A stretch of 64,000 bases of DNA. Source: Novosphingobium sp. CF614. Its GTDB lineage: Bacteria; Pseudomonadota; Alphaproteobacteria; Sphingomonadales; Sphingomonadaceae. The notes below the pieces were generated by a model. The model was not told the origin of the DNA. It searched no databases and saw only the letters and a list, made by a program, of their open reading frames with translations. This document shows, in pieces, positions 19,149 to 26,859 of the stretch (its first letter is position 1; the number at the start of each line of letters is the position of its first letter). The position numbers and the translations under genes were made by a program. The stretch is taken from the NCBI RefSeq assembly GCF_900113255.1, contig NZ_FOOR01000002.1, positions 186,001 to 250,000 on the forward strand. The letters are read 5' to 3'.

Positions 19149-19979
19149 ATGCCCAACAGCCCCTGGAGCCATGCACGCAGTTCCTCCATCGCCGACGATG
19201 TCGATTTCGAGATCAAGGGCCAGGAACTGCAGTTCATCGAGATCGAGCTCGACCCCGGCGAAAGCGCCGTCGCCGAGGCCGGCGCGATGGTGTGGAAGGA
19301 TTCCGACATCGACATGACCACCGTTTTCGGTGACGGTTCGGGCGATCAGGGCGGCGGCTTCATGGGCAAGCTGCTGGGCGCCGGCAAGCGGCTGGTGACG
19401 GGCGAGAGCCTGTTCACCACCGTGTTCACGCATCGCGGCCAGGGCAAGGCCCGCGTCGCCTTCGCCGCGCCGGTGCCGGGCGTCATCCTGCCGATCAAGC
19501 TGGACGACCTTGGCGGGCGGCTGATCTGCCAGAAGGACGCCTTCCTCTGCGCGGCCCGCGGCGTCTCGATCGGCATCCAGTTCCAGCAGCGGATCATGAC
19601 CGGCCTGTTCGGCGGCGAGGGCTTCATCATGCAGAAGCTGGAAGGCGATGGCTGGGTCTTCGTGCAGATGGGCGGCACCGTGATCGAGCGCGAGCTTCGC
19701 CCCGGCGAGGAACTGCATGTCGATACCGGCTGCGTCGCCGCCTTCACGCCCGGCGTCGATTTCGACGTGATCCGCGCGGGTTCGGTCAAGTCCATGATCT
19801 TCGGCGGCGAAGGCGTGTTCTTCGCCCGGCTGCGCGGGCCCGGCAAGGTGTGGATCCAGTCGCTGCCCTTCTCGCGCCTGGCCGGCCGCATGCTCGCGGC
19901 GGCCGGATCGCGCGGCGGCCAGAGCCGCGGCGAGGGTTCGGTGCTGGGCGGGCTCGGCAATCTGCTCGACGGCGATTGA
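19149..19979 (+). CDS. AIM24 family protein (TIGR00266)
   Basis: A soluble 276-residue protein rich in beta strands with the family features FIEIELDPGESAVAEAGAMVWKD near the N-terminus, GGGFMGKLLGAGKRLVTGESLF in the middle and IFGGEGVFFARLRGPGKVWIQS near the end. Bacterial members have no settled biochemical role; the mitochondrial relative AIM24 affects inner membrane structure. It stands alone, divergent from the TPR protein and followed by a toxin-antitoxin pair. Confidence 0.85.
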   Translation: MPNSPWSHARSSSIADDVDFEIKGQELQFIEIELDPGESAVAEAGAMVWKDSDIDMTTVFGDGSGDQGGGFMGKLLGAGKRLVTGESLFTTVFTHRGQGKARVAFAAPVPGVILPIKLDDLGGRLICQKDAFLCAARGVSIGIQFQQRIMTGLFGGEGFIMQKLEGDGWVFVQMGGTVIERELRPGEELHVDTGCVAAFTPGVDFDVIRAGSVKSMIFGGEGVFFARLRGPGKVWIQSLPFSRLAGRMLAAAGSRGGQSRGEGSVLGGLGNLLDGD

Positions 19980-19991
19980 ACTCCGCTTGTG

Positions 19992-20016
19992 CTTGATATC
20001 AGTATGTGATATCAAG
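19992..20016 (+). promoter_or_regulatory. Palindromic operator/promoter of the toxin-antitoxin pair
   Basis: A perfect 25-base inverted repeat with arms CTTGATATCA and TGATATCAAG around GTATG, ending five bases before the antitoxin ATG. A possible promoter overlaps it: TTGTGC (19987-19992), 17 bases, TATCAA (20010-20015). That would put the transcript start at or beside the ATG, so the mRNA would be leaderless. Ribbon-helix-helix antitoxins typically bind such palindromes to repress their own operon. Confidence 0.7.
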
Positions 20017-20021
20017 ATATC

Positions 20022-20399
20022 ATGACACGCATCCTGGCAGACCTTCCGGACGAGGACATCCGCTGGCTGGACGCGCGCGCCGCCGAACTCGGCAAGTCGC
20101 GCGCGTCGGTGCTGCGTGAGGCGGTGAGCACATATCGCGCCGAATCCTCCAAGGATTGGATCGATCGCGGCTTCGGATTGTGGAAAGATCGAACCGATAT
20201 CGGGGATGCCGTCGAGTGGCAGCGACGCGAACGCGCGGGCTCGACGCGGCCTTGGGACTATGATTACGAGGAAGTGCGCAGTGAATTCCCGGACCTGTTC
20301 GACGAGCAGGATGACCGAGAACACGAACATTATCGCAAGGTCATGGGCGAGGATGCATTCGCCCCCCGTCAGCCGAGACCGGATGACCTTCAGCGGTGA
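20022..20399 (+). CDS. Ribbon-helix-helix antitoxin-like protein
   Basis: A 125-residue protein whose N-terminal 45 residues (ILADLPDEDIRWLDARAAEL, then GKSRASVLREAV) look like a ribbon-helix-helix DNA-binding domain. The rest is acidic (YDYEEVRSEFPDLFDEQDD), suited to binding and blocking a toxin. It is longer than usual for VapB-type antitoxins (70-90). The next gene, a PIN toxin, starts with a GTG that overlaps its stop, the usual coupling in such pairs. No ribosome-binding site is visible before its ATG. Confidence 0.8.
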   Translation: MTRILADLPDEDIRWLDARAAELGKSRASVLREAVSTYRAESSKDWIDRGFGLWKDRTDIGDAVEWQRRERAGSTRPWDYDYEEVRSEFPDLFDEQDDREHEHYRKVMGEDAFAPRQPRPDDLQR

Positions 20400-20785
20400 C
20401 TACGATCGCGTTTGACGCCAATATCGTCATCGACGCACTCTTGGGAATACCGGCCGCACGGACCGAACTGCGCCGCGCGGCCTCGGGTGGGCGACGCGTC
20501 TGGATCAGCCGAATGGCCTGGATCGAAGTAATGTCCAAGGGAGAAGGCAAAGCGCTGCAGGAAACCGAAGCGTTCCTCTCGGGCTTCGCCATCGACGAGA
20601 TCGACGAGGAGATTTCGACTCGCGCCGCCGGCCTCAGGCGTGAACGGCCGCGCCTGCGTTCGCCCGACGCGATCATTCTCGCCAGCGCGCTCGTGCGCGG
20701 CCGCATCCTCGTCACCCGCAACACCAAGGATTTCCCGGCGGCCATGCCGGGCATCCGCGTGCCCTACACTCTTCCTACTCCCTAA
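20396..20785 (+). CDS. VapC-like PIN-domain ribonuclease toxin
   Basis: A 129-residue PIN-domain protein. The conserved acidic residues that bind Mg2+ are visible: D7 in AFDANIVID, E44 in WIEVMSK, D91 in RSPDAIILASA and D112 in NTKDF. The NTKDFP motif at the C-terminus is characteristic of VapC-type toxins, which cut tRNA or rRNA to slow growth. GTG start overlaps the antitoxin stop. All catalytic residues are present, so it is probably active. Confidence 0.88.
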   Translation: MTTIAFDANIVIDALLGIPAARTELRRAASGGRRVWISRMAWIEVMSKGEGKALQETEAFLSGFAIDEIDEEISTRAAGLRRERPRLRSPDAIILASALVRGRILVTRNTKDFPAAMPGIRVPYTLPTP

Positions 20786-20816
20786 CGCCCAACCCTCTAA
20801 CGAAAGCGCGTCATTC

Positions 20817-22640
20817 ATGTGCGGAATCATCGGCATCGTCGGCAAGGAAGACGTCGCGGACAGGCTGGTAGACGGCCTCCGGCGCATGGAGTACCGCGGG
20901 TATGACAGCGCCGGGGTGTGCACCGTGCACGATGGCCAACTGGTGCGCCGCCGCGCCGAAGGCAAGCTGCTCAACCTCATCAAGGAACTCGTGCGGGATC
21001 CGGCCCCCGGCCTCACCGGCATTGCCCACACCCGCTGGGCCACCCACGGCGCGCCGACCGCCGCCAATGCCCACCCCCACGCGACCGCCGAGCTGGCGCT
21101 GGTGCACAACGGCATCATCGAGAACTTCAAGCCGCTCCGCGAAGGGCTGGAAGCGCGCGGCCGCACGTTCGAAAGCCAGACCGACACCGAAGTGGTCGCC
21201 CACCTCGTTTCCGAGCGGGTCGAGGCGGGGCTCTCGCCACAGGATGCGGTCAAGGCCGTGCTGCCCCTGCTGCGCGGCGCCTTCGCGCTCGCCATCGCCT
21301 TTCGCCGGTTCCCCGACATGCTGATCGGCGCCCGCCTGGGCTCGCCGCTGGTGGTCGGCTATGGCGAGGGCGAGACCTACCTCGGCTCGGACGCCCTGGC
21401 GCTTGCGCCGCTGACGCAGCGGATCACCTACCTCGAGGAAGGCGACTGGGTGGTCATCACCAGGGCCGGGGCGCAGATCTTCGATGCCGACAACCGCCCG
21501 GTGGAACGCGAGGTGGTAACCTCGGGAGCCTCCGCCGTGGCGATCGAGAAGGGCAACTACCGGCACTTCATGCAGAAGGAGATCTTCGAGCAGCCGACGG
21601 TGGTGGCCCAGACCCTGCGCAGCTATATCCGCCAGGTGGACCAGTCGGTGGCGCTGCCGCAGATCGACTTCGACTTGTCCGCGATCAGCCGCATCACCAT
21701 CGTCGCCTGCGGCACCAGCTACTACGCCGGCATGGTCGCCAAGTACTGGATCGAGGCATTCGCCCGGCTGCCGGTCGACATCGATGTCGCCAGCGAGTTC
21801 CGCTACCGCGATCCCGTGCTCGAACCGGGCGGCCTGGCGCTGTTCATCTCGCAATCGGGCGAGACCGCCGACACGCTGGCGGCGCTGCGCCACTGCAAGG
21901 CGGCGGGACAGACCATCGCCGTCGTCGTCAACGTGCCCACCAGCACCATGGCGCGCGAGGCGGACCTGCTGCTGCCGACTCACGCCGGGCCGGAGATCGG
22001 CGTCGCCTCCACCAAGGCCTTCACCTGCCAGCTCGCGGTGCTGGCGGCACTGGCCGCGCACCTTGCCGTCAGGCGCGGACGGATGGACCGGGCGGAAGAG
22101 ACCGCCGTCGTCCACCAGCTCGTCGAGACGCCGGCCTGCCTCAACGCCGCGCTCTCTCACGACGAGGAGATCGCCGCCATGGCGCATCTCATCGCGCCGG
22201 CCCGCGACGTGCTCTACCTCGGCCGGGGTCCGGACTATCCGCTGGCCCTGGAAGGCGCGCTGAAGCTGAAGGAGATCAGCTATATCCATGCCGAGGGCTA
22301 TGCCTCGGGCGAGATGAAGCACGGCCCCATCGCGCTGATCGACGAAGCGGTGCCGGTGATCGTGCTCGCCCCGTCCGGGCCGCTCTTCGAAAAGACCGTG
22401 AGCAACATGCAGGAAGTGCGCGCGCGCGGCGGCAAAGTGGTGCTGATCTCCGACGCCGAGGGCATTGCCGAAGCCGGCGAAGGCTGCATCGCCACGATCG
22501 AGATGCCCAAGGTCCACCCGCTGATCGCGCCGCTGGTCTATGCGGTGCCGGTGCAGCTGCTTGCCTACCACGTCGCCTGCGTGAAAGGCACCGACGTGGA
22601 TCAGCCGCGCAACCTGGCCAAGAGCGTCACCGTCGAATAA
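20817..22640 (+). CDS. glmS: Glutamine-fructose-6-phosphate aminotransferase GlmS
   Basis: Makes glucosamine 6-phosphate from fructose 6-phosphate and glutamine. It has 607 residues. The class II glutaminase domain begins MCGIIGIVGK, so the catalytic cysteine becomes the N-terminal residue after Met removal. Two SIS sugar isomerase domains follow (about 285-425 and 455-595), with CGTSYYAG, SQSGETADTLAAL and the C-terminal KSVTVE typical of GlmS. The open frame extends upstream through vapC; the start is fixed by the need for Cys2. Confidence 0.97.
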   Translation: MCGIIGIVGKEDVADRLVDGLRRMEYRGYDSAGVCTVHDGQLVRRRAEGKLLNLIKELVRDPAPGLTGIAHTRWATHGAPTAANAHPHATAELALVHNGIIENFKPLREGLEARGRTFESQTDTEVVAHLVSERVEAGLSPQDAVKAVLPLLRGAFALAIAFRRFPDMLIGARLGSPLVVGYGEGETYLGSDALALAPLTQRITYLEEGDWVVITRAGAQIFDADNRPVEREVVTSGASAVAIEKGNYRHFMQKEIFEQPTVVAQTLRSYIRQVDQSVALPQIDFDLSAISRITIVACGTSYYAGMVAKYWIEAFARLPVDIDVASEFRYRDPVLEPGGLALFISQSGETADTLAALRHCKAAGQTIAVVVNVPTSTMAREADLLLPTHAGPEIGVASTKAFTCQLAVLAALAAHLAVRRGRMDRAEETAVVHQLVETPACLNAALSHDEEIAAMAHLIAPARDVLYLGRGPDYPLALEGALKLKEISYIHAEGYASGEMKHGPIALIDEAVPVIVLAPSGPLFEKTVSNMQEVRARGGKVVLISDAEGIAEAGEGCIATIEMPKVHPLIAPLVYAVPVQLLAYHVACVKGTDVDQPRNLAKSVTVE

Positions 22641-22727
22641 CCGCCCCTCCGGCAAGGAAACAACGGCCCGAAAACAACCGCAAGACCTTTACCGGGTAAT
22701 AACTCTTCGTGCGGTATTCTAGCAGGT

Positions 22728-25091
22728 GTGAACGCAAGGTCGCTTCAAAACAAAGTCCTTCCCAAGGAACTTCCCATCCTCGCCGTGCTTGGCCTGTCCA
22801 GCCCCGCCGGAGGGGACTGGGCGCGCCTGCGCGGCCTTCAATATTCGAGCCTGGGCAGCGCCGCTTCGATCCGCCTGGCCACGCAAGGCGCGGCCGTGCT
22901 GGCCACCGCGGCACTGTTGCAGCGTCAGATCCATGTCGCGGCGATCCTCGGCTGGGCCGCCATGGTGGCCGCCACGCTGTGGCAGAATTTCCGTATCGAC
23001 CGATCGCTCGCCGATGCCGACCAGCGCCGGATGTCGCGCCACGAAGTCCAGACGCTGATGGTCGGCGCGGTGGTCAACGGCCTGGCCTGGGCGATGCCGC
23101 TGGGCTGCTTCGGCCTTTTCATCGCGCCCCAGGCCCAGATCAAGATATGGACCGTGCTGGCGATGCTGATGACCGCATCGGCGATCCTGCTGCCCGCCGT
23201 GCCGATGAGCACGCTGCTGTTCGCCGGCATCGTCGGCGGTTCCGCGGCGGTCTATTTCCTGTTCGCGGGCATCTACGACATGGCCGGCATCGTGCTGGCC
23301 TTCACCGCCACCATCTTCATCGGCGCGATCGAGGGCGGGCGGCGCTATATCGCCACCAAGATCGCCGAGGCCGGCATGCTCGAAAAGGACGAGGTCGTCT
23401 CGCTGCTGCTGCGCGAATTCGAGGAAGGCGAGGCCGACTGGCTGTGGCGGACCGACACCGCGCGGCGGGTACGTTCCGTCTCGCCGCGCTTCGCCTATGC
23501 CCTGGGGCGCGATGCCGCCGAGGCGGAAGGCATGCCCTTCATCCAGCTGATCGCCGGAGCTGCCTGGGAAAGCGAGCAGCTGCCCTCCAGCCTGCACGAC
23601 CTTGCCGAGCGCCTGAAGCGCCGCGAGTATTTCTCCAACCTGCTGGTGCGCGTGACGGTCGGCGGCGAGGCGCGCTGGTGGGAGCTTTCGGGCGCCCCCC
23701 GGTTCGACGAGCACGGCGTGTTCGACGGGTTTCGCGGCGTCGGCTCGGACGTTACCGAGGCGCGCGAGAATTCCGACAAGATCGCCTGGCTCGCCCGCTA
23801 CGACACGCTGACCGGGCTGCCCAACCGCATGATGCTGACCGAGGCGCTGGGCGATGCCCTGGCTTACGCGGAGCAATGGCGCTCGCGCTGCGCCTTCCTG
23901 ATGATCGACCTCGACCGCTTCAAGGCCGTCAACGACACGCTCGGCCATGTCGTCGGCGACCAGTTGCTGGCGCGCGTTTCCGATCGCCTCAAGGAACTGA
24001 TGAGCGAGAACGAGCTGTGCGGCCGCCTGGGCGGCGACGAGTTCGCCGTCGTGATCCGCGACGCTTCCGATCTCGGGCGCGTCGACCGCGTCGCCCAGCA
24101 AGTGATCGCGCGCCTTTCGCAGCCTTATGAAATCGACCACCACACGCTCTACGTCGGCGCCTCGATCGGCTCGGCGATCGGCCCGCGCGACGGCTCCACC
24201 GTCGAAACGCTGATGCGCAGCGCCGACCTGGCGCTCTACCGTTCCAAGGATGCCGGCGGCAACGCCCACTTCACTTACGAACCGGCGCTGCACGCGCATG
24301 CCGAGGAACGGCGCATGCTGGAATTCTCGCTGCGCCGCGCGCTCGATCGCAACGAGTTCTCGCTTGCCTATCAGCCGGTGGTCGATGCCCAGAGCGAGGC
24401 CATCGTCGGCTTCGAAGCCCTGCTGCGCTGGAACTGCGCCGAGCAGGGCCCGGTCACTCCGGCCAAGTTCATCCCGCTGGCCGAGGACACCCGCCTGATG
24501 GTGCCGATCGGCGAATGGGTGCTGCAGACGGCCTGCCGCGAAGCGAAGAACTGGCCCGAGCACGTGCGCGTCGCGGTCAACGTCTCGGGCGAACAGCTGC
24601 TCGATCCCAATTTCGCCGCCAGCATCGTCGGCGCGCTGTCGCAAAGCGGCCTCTCGCCGCGCCGCCTCGAGATCGAGGTGACCGAGAGCATCTTCCTGCG
24701 CGATGCCGGCCTTGCCCGGGCGGCGCTCGAACAGATCATGGGGCTGGGCTGCGGCGTGGCGCTCGACGATTTCGGCACCGGCTATTCCTCGCTCGGCTAC
24801 CTGCGCAAGCTGCGCTTCTCGACCATCAAGGTCGACCGCTCGTTCGTGCACGGCGCCGCGACCGGCAACCCGGAAAGCCTGGCGATCATCCGCGCGGTCG
24901 TGGCCATGGCCGAAAGCCTCGGCATGTCGACGACCGCCGAGGGCGCCGAAACCGAGAAGGAAGTCGAAGTGATCCGCAAGCTCGGCTGCCGCCGGATCCA
25001 GGGCTACTTCTTCGGCCGCCCGATGCCGGCGAAGGAAGCCGAGGCGCTGTTTCGCAGTCCCCTCTACCTGGCCAGGCAGAACGTGGCATAG
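22728..25091 (+). CDS. Membrane PAS-GGDEF-EAL protein (cyclic di-GMP turnover)
   Basis: A 787-residue protein that may make and/or break cyclic di-GMP. About five or six N-terminal membrane segments (about 45-200) form a sensor module, followed by a PAS-like region (235-345). The GGDEF domain has an intact GGDEF motif at 435-439 and RYDTLTGLPNR at its start. The EAL domain has an intact EAL at 563-565 and DDFGTGYSSLGYLRK near 675. No RxxD inhibitory site lies before GGDEF. Both active sites look complete, so direction of activity cannot be decided from sequence. Start is GTG. Confidence 0.93.
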   Translation: MNARSLQNKVLPKELPILAVLGLSSPAGGDWARLRGLQYSSLGSAASIRLATQGAAVLATAALLQRQIHVAAILGWAAMVAATLWQNFRIDRSLADADQRRMSRHEVQTLMVGAVVNGLAWAMPLGCFGLFIAPQAQIKIWTVLAMLMTASAILLPAVPMSTLLFAGIVGGSAAVYFLFAGIYDMAGIVLAFTATIFIGAIEGGRRYIATKIAEAGMLEKDEVVSLLLREFEEGEADWLWRTDTARRVRSVSPRFAYALGRDAAEAEGMPFIQLIAGAAWESEQLPSSLHDLAERLKRREYFSNLLVRVTVGGEARWWELSGAPRFDEHGVFDGFRGVGSDVTEARENSDKIAWLARYDTLTGLPNRMMLTEALGDALAYAEQWRSRCAFLMIDLDRFKAVNDTLGHVVGDQLLARVSDRLKELMSENELCGRLGGDEFAVVIRDASDLGRVDRVAQQVIARLSQPYEIDHHTLYVGASIGSAIGPRDGSTVETLMRSADLALYRSKDAGGNAHFTYEPALHAHAEERRMLEFSLRRALDRNEFSLAYQPVVDAQSEAIVGFEALLRWNCAEQGPVTPAKFIPLAEDTRLMVPIGEWVLQTACREAKNWPEHVRVAVNVSGEQLLDPNFAASIVGALSQSGLSPRRLEIEVTESIFLRDAGLARAALEQIMGLGCGVALDDFGTGYSSLGYLRKLRFSTIKVDRSFVHGAATGNPESLAIIRAVVAMAESLGMSTTAEGAETEKEVEVIRKLGCRRIQGYFFGRPMPAKEAEALFRSPLYLARQNVA

Positions 25092-25277
25092 GCCGCACCG
25101 GCCGTCCGCGCGCGGGCGCAGCCGTCGAAGCAGTCCAGGGCGGGCGTCGAACCGTGCTGGCCAAGACCACCCGGCCGACGACACGCTTCGGCTGATTTCC
25201 CGGGCGCCGCGTCAAAATGGCGGGAACCAGGCGTCACGCGGTCTTTTTGACGGCTTGTCACAACCGGGAAAACGCAT

Positions 25278-26444
25278 TTGTCCGCGACATCGTCCGACAC
25301 GAAGGTAACAGCAGCGGCGGGAACAGCAGCGGCAATTCGCTACGATGCCATTTCCATCGCCCGGGTCATTTGCATTCTGGGTGTCGTCTATGTCCATGCC
25401 TGGACGGGCCTGGACGGGAACGCGCTGCAACTGGCGCGCGGGACCCCGCAGGAGAACTTGCGCTGGGTCCTGATGGAGGCCTTCGGGCGCAGCGCCGTGC
25501 CCCTGCTCGGGCTGGTATCCGGGTGGCTGGTGGCGGGGTCGGCCCGCACGCGCGACTGGCGGCGCCACGTCGCCCGCAAGGCACGGACGATCCTTGTGCC
25601 GATGGTCCTGTGGAACGCGCTGGCGCTGGCGCTGGTATGCGGAACCGCGTGGCTTTTCCGGCTTCCGGCGCCGACCCCGCACTCGCTGGGATGGGTGATC
25701 GAGGAAATCTTCATTCTCACCCGCAATCCGGACGTCGATGTGCAGATGCCCTTCCTGCGCGACCTGTTCCTTTGCATGGTCGCGGCGCCGCTGCTGGTGC
25801 GCATGCCCAATCGGATGCTGGGCGTAGTGATCGCGCTGGCGGCGGCGTGCCAGATCCTGGGCGCGGGGCCGCCGGTGCTCATGCGCCCCGCCACGCTCAT
25901 GTTCTTCACGCTCGGGATCGCCGCGCACCGGGGCGGCGTGGCCGAGCGAACGGCAACCTGGCCGCTGCCGCTTGCCGCGGTGCCCTTCGCGGTGCTGATG
26001 CCGGTGCAGCTGTGGCTGGCGCTATCGGCGGACGCGCCGCGCGCCGGCGCCTGGGTGTCGGGACTGGACCTGCTGGTGCGGATCGCCGCCTCGCTGTGTT
26101 TCTGGCGCGTTTCGTGGGCGCTGGCACGGTCTTCGGCACGCGGCGCCTTGTTGAAGATCGAGCCTTTCGTCTTCCTGCTGTTCTGTTCCCATCTGATCCT
26201 GATCTGGCTGGGCGGCCCGCTGCTCGGCCAGGTGTTCGGCAAACTCGGCGCGCCGGGCTATCCTGCTTACCTGCTGGTGCAGCCGCTGCTGGTCCTGGCC
26301 TGCGTCATCGCGCTGGGTTCCTTGCTGCAACGGGCGGCACCGGGACTGGCCGGGGTGTTGAGCGGCGGGCGCCTGAAGCCGCGAGCCGAACGGCGCGGGC
26401 AGCACGGGAAGCGCCTTCCGGCCCTTGATCCGCACCGCGCCTGA
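25278..26444 (+). CDS. Acyltransferase-3 family membrane protein
   Basis: A 388-residue polytopic membrane protein with about ten hydrophobic segments. The N-terminal RYDAISIARVICILGVVYVHAW carries the arginine and histidine arrangement typical of acyltransferase family 3, whose members O-acylate surface sugars, lipids or lipopolysaccharide. A basic tail (RLKPRAERRGQHGKRL) ends the protein. The TTG start follows a GGGAAAA ribosome-binding site at proper spacing. Substrate cannot be inferred; no polysaccharide genes are adjacent. Confidence 0.78.
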   Translation: MSATSSDTKVTAAAGTAAAIRYDAISIARVICILGVVYVHAWTGLDGNALQLARGTPQENLRWVLMEAFGRSAVPLLGLVSGWLVAGSARTRDWRRHVARKARTILVPMVLWNALALALVCGTAWLFRLPAPTPHSLGWVIEEIFILTRNPDVDVQMPFLRDLFLCMVAAPLLVRMPNRMLGVVIALAAACQILGAGPPVLMRPATLMFFTLGIAAHRGGVAERTATWPLPLAAVPFAVLMPVQLWLALSADAPRAGAWVSGLDLLVRIAASLCFWRVSWALARSSARGALLKIEPFVFLLFCSHLILIWLGGPLLGQVFGKLGAPGYPAYLLVQPLLVLACVIALGSLLQRAAPGLAGVLSGGRLKPRAERRGQHGKRLPALDPHRA

Positions 26445-26859
26445 CGGCGCGCGGATCGCGGGCCCCTGGTCCCGACGGAATCTTCACGATTTTCGCACGC
26501 TGTGGCGCGATGGGCACGAAGGTGCGGGATGGCAGCGGTGCTGGCCGGAACGGGTCGGCAACCCGCCGCAGCAGCAACGGAATGGAATCGGCGGCGATTC
26601 TGCCGCCTGCCTGGAAAATGCCCGTCAAGAATAGACGCTGCGAATAGGTGAAGCATAAATGCTACACTTGTGACCCAATCCACGGCGAATTCCAAAATAG
26701 GTGTTGCCCCATAGGCGATTGCCCTCAAGTAATGCCCACAACCTGGGCACTAACCCGGCCCGGGCACACCTGTGGCGGGCGTTTTCAGGATCGGCATCCC
26801 GGCTTGACCGGAAGGATTTTGCCCCGCGCTTGGACTTAACGGCGTCTGGGGGACAAAAG
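26445..26859 (+). other. Intergenic leader region before the autotransporter
   Basis: No gene is supported in these 415 bases. A short inverted repeat AGCAT-AA-ATGCT lies at 26652-26663 and could be a regulator site. A GGGGGACAAAAG ribosome-binding stretch precedes the autotransporter ATG. The autotransporter frame stays open to 26701 but that extension lacks signal-peptide character. Confidence 0.5.

Noticed and set aside
20780..20820. glmS ribozyme or riboswitch
   Set aside because: Only about 30 bases separate the vapC stop from the glmS start, too little for the ribozyme, which is also known mainly from Gram-positive bacteria.
20811..22655. 614-codon open frame on the minus strand
   Set aside because: Mirror of glmS; no family motifs.
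22719..25184. 821-codon open frame on the minus strand
   Set aside because: It mirrors the GGDEF-EAL gene. Composition is biased to Arg, Ala, Gln and His, and no family is recognisable.
26701..26859. 53-codon N-terminal extension of the autotransporter
   Set aside because: The extension lacks signal-peptide character, while the ATG at 26860 has a good ribosome-binding site and starts a proper signal peptide.
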